DNA from: Polytrichum commune
Lineage: Eukaryota; Streptophyta; Polytrichopsida; Polytrichales; Polytrichaceae
Direction of reading: 5' to 3'
DNA: 64,000 bases
Assembly (NCBI GenBank): GCA_950295325.1
Contig: OX485806.1
Location: 15,934,001 to 15,998,000, forward strand
The notes below the pieces were generated by a model. It saw nothing but the letters and a program-made list of their open reading frames with translations. It was not told where the DNA came from and did no database searches. Every line of letters begins with the position of its first letter. Position 1 is the stretch's first letter. A program made the translations under genes and the position numbers. Below are positions 35,428 to 46,803 of this stretch, in pieces.

Positions 35428-36116
35428 CGTTATGAAGCCCTCAAATGTATGATTATAATATACATTAATTATGGTCATGATTATGATATGCATTGGTTGA
35501 TTATGATCCTATTATAGCATTGGTTGTGGGTAAGTAATACGTGCCTTAACTTCATCCTCATGAGAAAGTCCATACATGCCACGCTCCCTTAAAAAGTTGG
35601 GAGAAGAATTTCATTCCAACCTAGCTAGGAAAGTTGCTCAAGAAGTTTGTGGGCTCGTGCATTCAAGGCATCAAAGGTCTCGTAGGAGTTACTTGCACTT
35701 ATGCGCCACCGTCATGCCATTGAATCCCCCAAGCCTCTCATTATGGTATGTAGTGTTGGATTAAGTGTGGGTTTTTGTGCCTATACTTCGGCCCACACAT
35801 GCCAAGCCACACTCCCATAGATTGTTGGGACAAGAAATTCCGGTCCAACCTAAAAAGCCACTCAAGAAGTCATGCATCCGAGGTCTAGGGAGAGGAAGGG
35901 AATTGTCGTATACGAGCTTACCTCTCATCCATTCAACACAAAACTTAAAACCCCCCCCCCCCCCCCCCCCCTCCAGGTTTGTTGCGATTCGTCTCAAATG
36001 ACTTGTATTGGACTAATTCGGGGTCTTTAAAGCGAACTTCAGTGTCAAATAAACTAAACATAATAACATTTGGGATGCATGTAATTCCAAGGTTTTTATG
36101 CTGAATGAATGGTAAG
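35428..36116. other. spacer with a 21-nt C homopolymer
   Basis: No gene recognised. An uninterrupted C run lies at 35951-35971. Confidence 0.6.
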
Positions 36117-36197
36117 TACTCCCTCCGTCCCAAAATGTTTGTAAGATAGAAAAAAAAACTCGGGGTGTAGGACAATCATTTTGGGATGGAGGGAATA
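36117..36197. mobile_element. Stowaway-type MITE, 77 bp, with TA target duplication
   Basis: CTCCCTCCGTCCCAAAATG at 36119-36137 and its inverted counterpart ending at 36195 ('cattttgggatggaggga') match the plant Stowaway terminus. TA flanks both ends (36117-36118 and 36196-36197). It is very short for the family. Confidence 0.85.
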
Positions 36198-36452
36198 TCA
36201 TGGATGCTATGAACCGATTTATATTTTGCCTAAATTTCTGGAAGATTTTGAAATTTATAAAATTTTGTAGAAAAATATTCAGTTGCGTTGTCTGAAACGT
36301 TTAATTTTAAAATGAATATGGAAACTTTTGAAGGAAAACACATTTTCTTCTCAAAGTATTGATGAAATCGAAATATAAAATCACGCAAGTCGAATCAAGT
36401 GAATATAGTCCATCCTTGCGATTTGTAGCTTGAAATAGTAGGCTTGAATTGG

Positions 36453-37509
36453 ATAAGAAGCAGGGTTAATTTTTGCACCCGTCACAGCCCGTCACATGTC
36501 AAATTTCCGTCGAATTTTACCACAACTCGTCACAAGACAGAAAAATGTAAAGCTGAATCCGTCAAAAGACATAAAGCTTTTAAAATGCCCGTCAAATGAC
36601 AGGACCCAGTCTGAGATGACCTGTCACAGATTTAACTTTACAAGTTCCCTACATTCATCTACTAATCATCTTAAATTCCCAACAGGCATTCATTCATGCT
36701 AGGGCTCCCGTAAAGCATGATAGAAGCCGCCACGACAAGTTAAACATTGTTTCATAGACAACAACTTATCAGCCTTATCTGTTGAGGTTTGCTTCTCTCA
36801 GCTCGTCAAGTTGGGATCTGTTGAGTACCCGAGGTATGTTCTTATGCATTTTTCGTAGCGTATCTGCAGTTGCCATAATGTCCTGCAATGTTGTCTCTTT
36901 GAGAAGCTCGCACATCACTTAACGTAGAGCAGTAGACTCAGTGGAGGACCAATTGGCCCAATCTCACAAGATTATGGCAGAAGGTGCTTGTAATACCATC
37001 GAGTATTGCAATATGCGAGAGGGGATTTTCAAAGCAAAATTTGGTGAAGAGTGCATTGCGTTCTCGACTTCGATTGAATACATTGGACGCGTTAATGCGC
37101 ATATCTCTATGTGGCATAGATGTGGGAGATATAGATTGGTTAGCTGTTATGCAAGAATGGAGAAATATGCGAGATAGACATATTCTAGCATTGGATTGAG
37201 TGATCCCAATTTTTTTGGGTTGAGGTTGTGGATAGTGGACATTTACATATAAATGTTTTTGATATAAGAGTTTATTGGTATTTTAGTACAAAAATTTATG
37301 ATGTATTGCAAAGGGACTTCATTCTTTGAATACATGTTGAAGTTTACTTTGTAAATGAGCATTAAATAAATTCAACCCGTCAAATGAGAATTTTGCCCGT
37401 CAAAAAACTGGTTTATATTGGATGAACCCGTCACAAAAACAGGTCAAGAAATTACAGCCCGTCACAAGATAGATGGGACCCCTTGTCAAAAATTACCACT
37501 GATAAGAAG
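36453..37509. mobile_element. hAT element, internally deleted, 1,041 bp (36461-37501)
   Basis: There is a perfect 8-bp target duplication ATAAGAAG (36453-36460 and 37502-37509). The termini CAGGGTTAATTTTTG and, inverted, CAGTGGTAATTTTTG are typical of hAT elements. Subterminal regions on both sides are rich in 'cccgtca'/'ccgtcaca' motifs in both halves. A transposase C-terminal remnant lies inside. Confidence 0.9.
36981..37199 (+). pseudogene. hAT transposase C-terminal dimerisation domain remnant
   Basis: About 72 codons, opening with VLVIPSSIAICERGFSKQN, followed by TLDALMRISLCG and a tail ending at TGA. The CERGFS...LR.RL...LDALMRIS pattern is the hAT C-terminal dimerisation region. The catalytic DDE core and the BED finger are missing, so this is a deletion derivative that cannot encode transposase. 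Confidence 0.85.
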
Positions 37510-37599
37510 CTTGAGGAATAGGAAGAGGTGAACAACCTGGAGCTTTGAGTGCCAAAATCCTAAAAATCAAATTGAGGTGTTGAACCTACGCGTGTACCA

Positions 37600-37631
<32 letters not shown>

Positions 37632-38352
37632 GTATCCGACACCCAAGTGCCGAAATAGAGGGTAGGGTGTGGTACGTTTGTATGCGATAATTCCCTCTTT
37701 TTGTCTATTGGGGCTCGTGGACACCATGTGAACTGTCATAGAGCATGAATTATAGCATACAAGCGTACCTCTCATCCATCCAACATAAAAGCCTGACCTC
37801 CTATGGGTGTGTCACCGATTCATTATGTATGGCTAGGACTAGATGGATACGGGGTTCTTGAATACCCTCTATGTCAAATTCAGCTTTAAATAACAACTTA
37901 TGGGTTGTATACTAATTTCAACACTTTATATTGGATGAATGAGAGGTACGCTCGTATGCAATAATTCTCTTTATTATGCATTGTCTATTTGTCAAGGCTC
38001 CAAACCAAGTAAAAGAATAAATGAGTGTTGAGAAACCTCTGACTTATCAAACATGTGAAACATGACAATGCCCAACTTAAGGTACAGGACGTTAAAACAA
38101 TCACTTTAAGCGTTGAGCATAACTTCTCTTATTATATTGATTTTCAAAAAAGAAAATCGTTAGCAATTGACATGGGATTTCAATGCACCACAATATTTGA
38201 ATACCATTTAAAATAGTTTCAATGGCTCAAAGTTTTAATGGTAGGTGGCCCAAAACCAACACGGGAGCCAAGGTAGTGAACATTTTGAGGATCAACATAT
38301 ACTTATAAGTCATTTTGCAAGATTTTAGGGTACTATTTTTAGCACCGTGTAA
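37510..38352. other. spacer, nothing recognised
   Basis: Contains an A-run near 37611-37631 and repeat-like AT-rich sequence; no gene-like frame. Confidence 0.5.
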
Positions 38353-38723
38353 GGTAAGCAAGCCCCAAATGAACATTGTAAGCTATGCACCTACTTCTCA
38401 TACGATGCGAAACTCACAAGTAGTGTGAGAGGATTATTAGTTGTGTCCATGTCCAATTTCTTCATTAATTTTGGCACTCCTATGGATATCTTATTTATTC
38501 TCAAATTGAGAATTCTTATGGACATTAAACGGTCATATAATGTAGGCACCCCTTCAATATGTTGACTATTGACCCTAGAATGATTAACATTATGAGCACG
38601 CAATCCAATCTCTTTTTAAATACATGTCTTTTTGGTTTTCGTTCTTGCATTCGCACCTAACTACACACCATTCAAATATGGTAACCCAATCAGATAAAGT
38701 GAGCATGAAGTACTATGCTTACC
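38353..38723. mobile_element. MITE family A, copy 2 (371 bp)
   Basis: Termini GGTAAGCA and TGCTTACC are perfect inverses, with outer TAA and TTA. The interior follows the family order: 'gagaattcttatgg', 'ggtcatataatg', 'cctagaatgattaacat', 'ctttttaaatacatgtc'. Confidence 0.7.
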
Positions 38724-39994
38724 TTACCTTACCTTACTTCAACTAGGTATACAATATTGTAGTTTATTTGCAAATTAGGCAAGGTCTGTAGCCATATTGT
38801 GGACACTTCCAACTCCACAAACAACTTTGACCGTTGAAATCAAATTGAAAATGACCTCATTTGGTTAGCAATTACAAATCACACATATTAGCATTCCAGG
38901 TCACAAAAGTAGAGTGGAGATGGTCTTGCTACTGTATAAGAAGTCAACTGAAATATCTCTTTTGCTCTAAGTGACCACCTCGACACTTCCGATTATGTTA
39001 GCTACTGAGCCTAGAATGATGTCTATGATCTCAACACATATGCCAATCTCACCACGACAAGTGTTCTCATGATATCCATTATTGATCACAAGCATTGCCA
39101 TATACCACTCATATCTAAGTGTCCAATCAAGAAGAGTGTCCACATAAGGCCCCCACATACCACACATAGATTTTGGAGACTCGCAAACCTCATCCCGAGG
39201 AGTTGATTTTTCCTCTCGAAAACACCTAAGGGCCTACAAATAGAGGTGAGAGCACGAGAGAAAGTAAAGGTCGCCCGCTACTTATAAGTTGTTTGGTGGG
39301 GGAAGTACCCAAAGTGAGCCCAAAAGATAACGCCCTAGCTATATTGGGGCTTCAAAGAACCATAAAGTAGAGGTCAATAGTATTAGTAGCACATCTTTAA
39401 AACCTATCACTGAGGGCCTACTATCACTTTGACATACCACATTAAATTGTGGTCGACATAATTTTGTTGTGATTCAATGCCATTGTTTAGCCCACAATAC
39501 CATGTGATAAAAAATATAAATATGGAATTAATGTTTTTAACAATACATAAATCATTTTTCATTTAAGAATAAATTATCAATATTATTTTTTAGCTAAATA
39601 ATAATAATTTGAAGATCATCCCAATTTTCAACCCGCATAGGGTAACAAGGTTTTATAGTATTAGCCCACAATAATAGGTGTGAAAGGTGTAGTACTTGTT
39701 TCTCCTAGTATCTTTTGGGTCTTAGTGCTCACTAAAATGCTAGAAGTTTACAAGTTGAAAAAGTGGTGTATTTGTTTGTTTTTGTTTTTTTAATCATACC
39801 ATCCTACATGTGAACGAACACACTAATTGTGAATGGTGTACACGATTTAGAGTTGGGTTAGAGCTCTAAGGAGAGCAAAAAAAACAATATGATGGAGCTC
39901 CTTTTGTTGTTTGTTGGATATTATGATGAAAATTGTGAAAACAAGAGTGTATTTCTTAAATTAAACAACCAACAACCTAAGGGTTGTTGCACAA
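38724..39994. other. spacer with diverged repeat fragments
   Basis: No gene recognised. Fragments of family A-like sequence ('cctagaatgatgtctatgatctc', near 39009) suggest older nested copies. Confidence 0.4.
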
Positions 39995-41107
39995 GGGGTC
40001 TCAAGTCCCAAGTCCCAATCATGTCAACAAGTCCAAATATAGATGGAGGCAAAGTCCCAACTTTTGAACTTTAAGGACCCATTAAGATAAGGTTTTTATG
40101 GGATCTTTATTATTCTATACAAAAACCTTGGAACTTGTGTTGAGAGTTGGGTCTAGCTTTTGTTTGACCCAACTCCCAACACGAGTCATGAACCTCACCT
40201 CCAAAAAGTGTTGCTATGTAAGCACCCATGTCATACTTGGGACTTAAGACTTGGAACCTGTGTGAAGTAGTAAGTCCCAACTTCCATGCTCTCAACGGTT
40301 GAGATCGCACAGATTGACCTCAAATGAACCGGGACCTTAGGACTTGAGCCCCCATGTGAAATGGCAAGTCCCAACTTCCATGCTCTCAACGGCTGAGATC
40401 GCACAGATTGACCTCAAGTGAACCGGGACCTTAGGACTTGAGCCCCCATGTGAAATGGCAAGTCCCAACTTCCATGCTCTCAACAGCTGAGATCGCACAG
40501 ATTGACCTCAAGTGAACCGGGACCTTAGGACTTGAGCCCCCATGTGAAATGGCAAGTCCCAACTTCCATGCTCTCAACAGCTGAGATCGCACAGATTGAC
40601 CTCAAGTGAACCGGGACCTTAGGACTTGAGACCCCATGTGCAATGGCAAGTCCCAACTTCCATGCTCTCAAGGGCTGAGATCTCACGGATTATCCTCAAC
40701 TGAACTAGGACTCATGACTTGAGACACCCATGTGAAATGACAAGTCCCAACCTCCATGTTTTCAACGGTTGAGATTGCACAGATTGACCTCAAGTGAACT
40801 GGAACTTATCTGGACTTGAGACCCCATGTGCAATGGCAAGTCCCAACTTCCATGCTCTCAAGGGCTGAGATCGCACAGATTGACATCAAGTGAACTGGGA
40901 CTCAGAAATTGAGACCCCATGTGAAATGACAAGTCCCAACCTCCATGCTTTCAACGGTTGAGATTGCACAGATTGACCTCAAGTGAACTGGAACTTATCT
41001 AGACTTGAGACCCCATGTACAATGGTAGGTGCCACCTTCCATGCTCTCAACGGCTAAGATCGCACATATTGACCTCAAGTGAACTGGGACTTAGGACTTG
41101 AGACCCC
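39995..41107. mobile_element. MITE family B, copy 1, expanded by an internal 94-bp tandem array
   Basis: The left end 'ggggtctcaagtcccaagtc' is inverted at the right ('ggacttgagacccc', ending 41107). The first ~230 bp match copy 2 at 62843-63228. From about 40230 onward a 94-bp unit ('catgctctcaacggctgaga', 'gcacagattgacctcaagtg', 'ggacttgagcccccatgtg') repeats about nine times, the first five copies almost identical. Confidence 0.75.
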
Positions 41108-41240
41108 ATGTGAACCGACACTAATTAAGCAAGCTTGGTTTTAAAGACTAATGAAATTGAGCCCCAAGGAGTTCGATTTATCCCTATAAAGGACAATCCT
41201 ACATGAGCGGTGTGACCCTGCTACAAAGTCACCTATTGGG

Positions 41241-41548
41241 GGAAAGACCGGGGCTCCCTAAATACCCCCGACGAGCGTTGCAGGTGTCAGGTTCGGAGGC
41301 CAGGTTCGGTGAGGTTTATTTTTCTGGCCCTCCCCGTTTTAGCCACTTGGTGATTTTTTTTGGTTTTTTTTTGCTAAATTTGGGTCCTACGGCCCCAAAT
41401 TACCCTAGGGAGCCCCTTATGATATCAAATAAAGCCCCACCCAATTAAAAAAATAGGGGGCATGTTTTATGCCAACCCTGCCACCCCCTCCCGAACCTAG
41501 CCTCCGAGCCACGCTCGTCGGGGGTATTTAGGCAAATCCGGAAAGACC
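41241..41548. mobile_element. MULE-type MITE, 290 bp (41250-41539)
   Basis: A perfect 9-bp target duplication GGAAAGACC lies at 41241-41249 and 41540-41548. Imperfect TIRs read inward GGGGCTCCCTAAATACCCCC and GGATTTGCCTAAATACCCCC, each followed by GACGAGCGT, with similarity extending through a GGTTCGG segment. No coding capacity. Confidence 0.88.
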
Positions 41549-42619
41549 CAAGGGATGCCCAATAAAGGTCCGCCTTGCCTTGCCTTGCCTATATATGGGC
41601 TGGAAAGAGATTCACAAGTGGGGGCCTATAGTAGCACTTTGTCAATGACACAGGGAGAACCGACCGCCACACGGTTTTGTTGAATTAGTGTGGGTTACAA
41701 TTCAAGTTACATGTGGCTATAACTTTCAATCGTTTTTGACCAACTAATGCCCCCTCCCCACTTGACTTTAGCGAAGCCTAAAAGTTGGTTCTAAAAACAC
41801 GGCCTCCACACCATCGACATTATCTAGTGCCGAGCCTAGTTGGTAAATGATGTGGCATGGTTCACAAGTGGAGGTTTTAAGCCTCAAGCACCAGCCCTCC
41901 CATCGGTGCCTAAACATGAGGCAAGAATATAAGACCTTTAAAATCGTCGCCTCCCATCCTTGTGATTGGTTGCTTTTTAGTCTTAGCTATGAGGGCATGA
42001 GGAGCTCCATTAACAAAAACCGATGGTAAGATAGATGAGTAGTGAGGCATTTGGGGATGGGACAAAAACTACCCAACATGTCATTGCTTGGTAGATAAAA
42101 CCATGAACATGTGTGAAAGCTACTTAACTAAAACCTACTCAAAAATCTCTGGAGCAAGTTCTTGTAGGTGCATTGGGATAGCCGGGTGCCTCCCCTATAA
42201 CCAAGGGAGCTCTACCCGGGTTTTAGGAAAGACTTTGGTTATTTGGTAAAGTCAGGTGGGGAGGGGGCATAAGTTATATCTTTCTCTTTGATGTGCATAC
42301 TAACTACTTGTGTTATTTCGGTAAGAAACGATACTCTCAGTAAAGTGTTATAGTACTGTGTAACTCCAAATGGTAAGCCACACAAATTAGACAAAACCGT
42401 GTAGTTGCATATGAACTAGTTGAGTTTGAGATAAAACCGGTTAAAGTTTAAGACTTCAAAGAAATCACCGATCATTTTAGAGTGTTCTATGGGATATACC
42501 TCAAATTAACAGAGAAAACATGAAAGATCACAACATGTGACCTGTTGGACTTGTAAACACTAAGATATTGACTGATAATATCCAAAAATCTTCTTGAACA
42601 TTAGCACTTGTTAACCCTA
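41549..42619. other. spacer, nothing recognised
   Basis: No protein-like frame or repeat boundary was found; a short 'tgcct' repeat lies at 41573-41590. Confidence 0.5.
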
Positions 42620-43050
42620 GGATCATTTTGGTTTTAAAGCTCACTAAGGGTGAGTTTACAATATGGCCAAGGGCCATGACCATGAAAATGTGAGGGCCCT
42701 TGAAATTTATCCGAAAGGCCATACCATGAAAAATTGAAACTAAAGCATGTGTGATCGTGGGCCTCCAAGTCTAGTGTAATGACATACACAGCCAACTTGA
42801 TCTAATTTTTACTACTATCCCAATTATGTAGGCCCTTCTTCTCAATAAGTTATAATAAACCAATGGTTATGAGATTTCTACATGTCATGCTCTTCCAGCT
42901 ATGTGTAAACCCACCTCTTTGAGGTGGGCTTGATACAAAATTTGGTAGACCATGGCATATAACTATTGCATGCTATGTAGGACTATGTGTGTAGATTTGT
43001 TCATCCATTCCAACATTCTTCCTAAGCATCTCTAAGGAGCCCAATCTTCA
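42620..43050. mobile_element. MITE family C, diverged copy
   Basis: Shares landmarks with the copies at 52565 and 60264: 'gccaagggccatgaccatga', 'gtgagggccc', 'tcaagtctagtgtaatgaca', 'aataaaccaatggttatgag', 'cccacctctttgaggtgggc'. Its ends are not clear. Confidence 0.5.
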
Positions 43051-44253
43051 TTCATGACCTTCACATGCACAAATATTTGCATTTGAATGACATACTTCCA
43101 TTTTCAGGTAATTGTGTCAAAAGTGGCCCCATGTAAAATTAACTTGTTTTTCAATGCATTTTTTGTAGTTACCTAAATATGTTTTTGGGTTCAAATGCAC
43201 ATCATGGTTGTCCTAGAATGCAAGTGCACACTTAGTGTTTTGATCACCAATGTCACATTTGCTTGTATTTCTATTTTTTCCATGACATAAGTCCATGTCC
43301 TAAGTAAATTTGAACCTCATATATATTTTTTATTTTTAAAAAAATCAAAAGAATCGACTCAGTACTGCTCGTAATGTTTTTTGTAGTAATGCCCGCTCAT
43401 TTAGCCCCTTTGGTCCTTTGAGGGTTAATAAGCCCTCAAGCTCTAGTATAAAGTGAAGTCGCCCAGTCTCGTGAATTTCCATCAACGAGGGATTTAAAAT
43501 AAATGAAATCTAAAGCTTTAAGATAGACGTGCCTAAGTTGAACACAACAATAATTTGGACACCCATATTTGAGTTGCATGTAGTTATGTGTGGATCTAAA
43601 AACTTATGTCTCTAAAAGAGATTGGAGCACATGCTTATCAATATATGCTAACCATTCTAGGTTTAGAAGTCAACATGTTTGGGAGGACCTACTTGACCAC
43701 TTAATGAACACAAGAATCCTCACTTTGATAATGAACAAGACATTCATGTAAGCTCCAAAACTTATGAGACAAATGGCTACATGCACAATTAGGATCCGCT
43801 AATCCTCTTGTATCAATCGTGTGTGTTTCAAATCCTACGAGAAGTGGGTGCAAAGAGAATCCATTTAAAGCACCTCCACCTTAAGGTAGACTAGTCTTAA
43901 GTGGCTCTTTTTCTTAATCGGACCCATGTCTTCAATTGGTATGTGGTTCAGTGAGGATCAAAGAGCAAACGTCATAAAGATACATGTTTAAAAGAGATTA
44001 GACTACGTCTTCAAGTATTAATAACTACTCCACTCTCGATATTAAACACAATCGGGAGGACCTTTGTACCAAATTAAGAAATCAACAAACACGCACTTCC
44101 GACGACCATAACTAAACCAGGGGAGGTCTGATGCTCAATCCGGATCCTGCAAATGTTTCCTTGTAGATTTGCTAATGCATCATGAGGTTCATAACTTCAT
44201 CCAGGAATGTGTCATGTAATGTGCTAGAACTTTACCTTTTGAATACTTGTCTA
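43051..44253. other. spacer with inverted family A-like remnants
   Basis: Around 43640-43800 the order 'accattctaggtttagaagtc', 'gaccacttaatgaacacaag' and 'agctccaaaacttatgag' reads like family A in reverse orientation. No gene recognised. Confidence 0.45.
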
Positions 44254-44520
44254 AACAAAATTCAGCTTGATAAACTTGGGTGAAGCAATGTCACTAAATA
44301 CTATCAAAGTGGAATGGGTGACAACAGTTGAATAATGTGTTGTTTATTGCGAAGGTCGAATCAGTAGAAGTTGGGATGAAAAATGAACAAAATTCAGCTT
44401 GATAAACTTGGGTGAAGCAATGTCACTAAATACTATCAAAGTGGAATGGATGACATCAGTTGAATCATGTCTTGTTTATTGTGAAAGTCGAATCGGTAGA
44501 AGTTGGGATGAAAAATGAAC
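44254..44520 (+). repeat. direct tandem duplication of about 132 bp
   Basis: 44254-44386 and 44387-44520 are nearly identical, starting 'acaaaattcagcttgataaa' and ending 'gggatgaaaaatgaac', with a few substitutions. Recent duplication. Confidence 0.85.
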
Positions 44521-46641
44521 CATATAACACCCACACACTTTACTGAAAAAGTACGTTGCTGAAAGTTCTACAAGTTGGAAGAAGTGTTTACTTTTTGCTT
44601 TTCCTTTTTTTCTTTTTTCTTTTTTCATTTTCTTTTTGTATATTGGGACTGTGGTGGGTCACTTGTCCTCGTACAATAATAACAGACCACAGCAAAAAAA
44701 GGCCGGACAGTGCTTCAGTTACCGGTTGTTTTATGTACTCTAGGTGGAGTACAATGATGTCCAAGTGGGTCGCTTTGTCCCCAGTGGGACCAGCCTTTGC
44801 TTTTACTTTTTTACTTTTTTAAAAAACTTTTTTTCATTTGGTACCAAATTGAACATGTTCAATCGCAAGAAGAGATTGAAAGCACCAGGACCAGGCTTTA
44901 AGGTATGTGTGTGTTATTTGGTCCATTTTTCTCAAACTTCTGTTGATTAGATATACACACAACAAAAATCGTGTTGCAATAGCAAATCTATAATGGAACG
45001 TGTGCAAAAAAAGAGCCCCGGATTGAGAATTGGATCTCCCCTTAGTTAGTTATGGTTGTTGCAAATGTATTTTTGTTGATTTCTTGACTACATATATAGG
45101 TCCTCCCGATTGTGTTCGCGGTTTAGTGTAAAGTACTCATTGATGCTTGCAGACGTAGTCCAATCTCTTTGACACAATCTCTTTGGTGTCTTTATGACGT
45201 CTGCTCTTTCATCTTCACCGAACCACATACGAATCAAATACATGGGTCTGATTAAGAAAACAAGCCACTTAAGACTCTTCTACCTTACAATTCCTCCCTC
45301 CGTTCTTCATACTCCACCATTTGAAGGCAATACGATGAAGAGCCTTGGGAGTGTTCCAACCGGATTAGGGTTCGACTCATGCAGTGCCCACACTAGGACC
45401 AGTGACTAGTCCACACCAATACGAGAGTTTTCATCTAGTAGGAGCTCTTGTCTTGTATACACTACACCATTTATGGTATTTAGCATCACTTACTATTCGA
45501 AGTTACACAATGCTAAAATTATTTATTAAGAATGCTATATTTTACCAAGAAAAGTCATTTATGTTCTATAATGTCCAAACAACCTATTCAACATTTGTTA
45601 GTAAAAGTTGAACTCATGAGAAGTTATTGCATCACATAATTCCAAATCGTAATTGACACTAAATACCATAAGTGGTGTAGTGAAACTGGAGTACGTTACA
45701 TCTAGTGACATTAATATGTGAGTAAGACAACAATCCTACTGGTAGTAGTCAATTTTGGAGAGGGATGAACGTCCCTTACCAAGAGGGACTCCTCCTACTA
45801 CCAGTGAGCAACAACGACTGGCCCTAGTGTGGGCATGGTATGAATCTTGGCGATTCGTCATCAATTATGAGTGGCTTTTGTTGAGGTTCGTTTGTGCCGT
45901 CGCATGTGAAAGATCGCGCTACTTGTTGCATTCCTCTTTTACACAAGATTAGTACAATCACGAATGCACACAAGGCATTTACACTAAATATTCTATCACT
46001 TCTAGTTGGAGGTGTCTAACTCTAACATGGAAATCTTCCAGAAAAAGGAATCCAACTTCAATGCAAGGATCTTCTATCATGAATTGTCTTATTTCCATGC
46101 ACGATTCGTTCATGGGTTGTCTAGCCCTTGTTCACAAGTCACTCATGGGTTGTCTGACCCTAGGGCACAAGCCACTCTTGATTGTTTGACCCACTTCTTA
46201 CTCTAGAGTTATCCGACTCCAGTCACCATCTGCTCACCTACTAAATACAACAAAGTATAGTTAGTCATCATTCGTCAACGATGAATCAACAAATCTCTTG
46301 ATCAAGGTACCACTAAGACACATCACACTATTATTGATCACAAACGCCGCAGATTTTCGAGCAAAACATAGGTGTTTTGACCATCTCAATGTAGATGGCC
46401 AAAATTGGTCAAAACGTTGGCGTTTCCAAGCCCAACCAATTACATGTTGTGATCTTCCGGTTTTTCTTTGTCAATGTGAGATATATTCCATGGATTCCTC
46501 TAAAATGATGGGTAATTTCCCTAAAATCTTAAACCTCAATCGGTTATTTCTCAAGCTCAACCGGTTCATCTATAAGTAGTGGCCGGTTCTCCCCGTTCAT
46601 TCGTTGCCTTATACCAGGGCCACACCGGTAGGTCCATCCAT
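44521..46641. other. spacer with diverged repeat sequence, no gene recognised
   Basis: Family A-like phrases recur near 45090-45230 ('gtcctcccgattgtgttc', 'gccacttaagactc'). The open frames at 45194 and 45755 have no recognised motif. Confidence 0.45.
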
Positions 46642-46803
46642 AAACACCAGCCCCACGTATTCTCCGGGAATATAGGGCATGGCATTTGAGATGGCTGGAG
46701 TTGTTGGTTGCAGGCTACCCGCCTTCTTCCAGCCACTCCAGTAGCTCCAGCCATCTCAAATCCCAACCCTGTATTCCCGGACAATACGTAGGGTTGGTGT
46801 TTC
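46642..46803. mobile_element. foldback (long inverted repeat) MITE-like element
   Basis: The left arm 46642-46700 and right arm 46745-46803 are inverse copies with a few mismatches: 'atttgagatggctggag' against 'ctccagccatctcaaat', 'ccgggaatat' against 'gtattcccgg', 'aacacca' against 'tggtgtt'. The loop is about 44 bp. Confidence 0.75.

Noticed and set aside
35951-35971. C21 homopolymer as a possible structured or regulatory element
   Set aside because: Long homopolymers occur several times here (also near 54421 and 60863); slippage or sequencing artefact is a simpler explanation.
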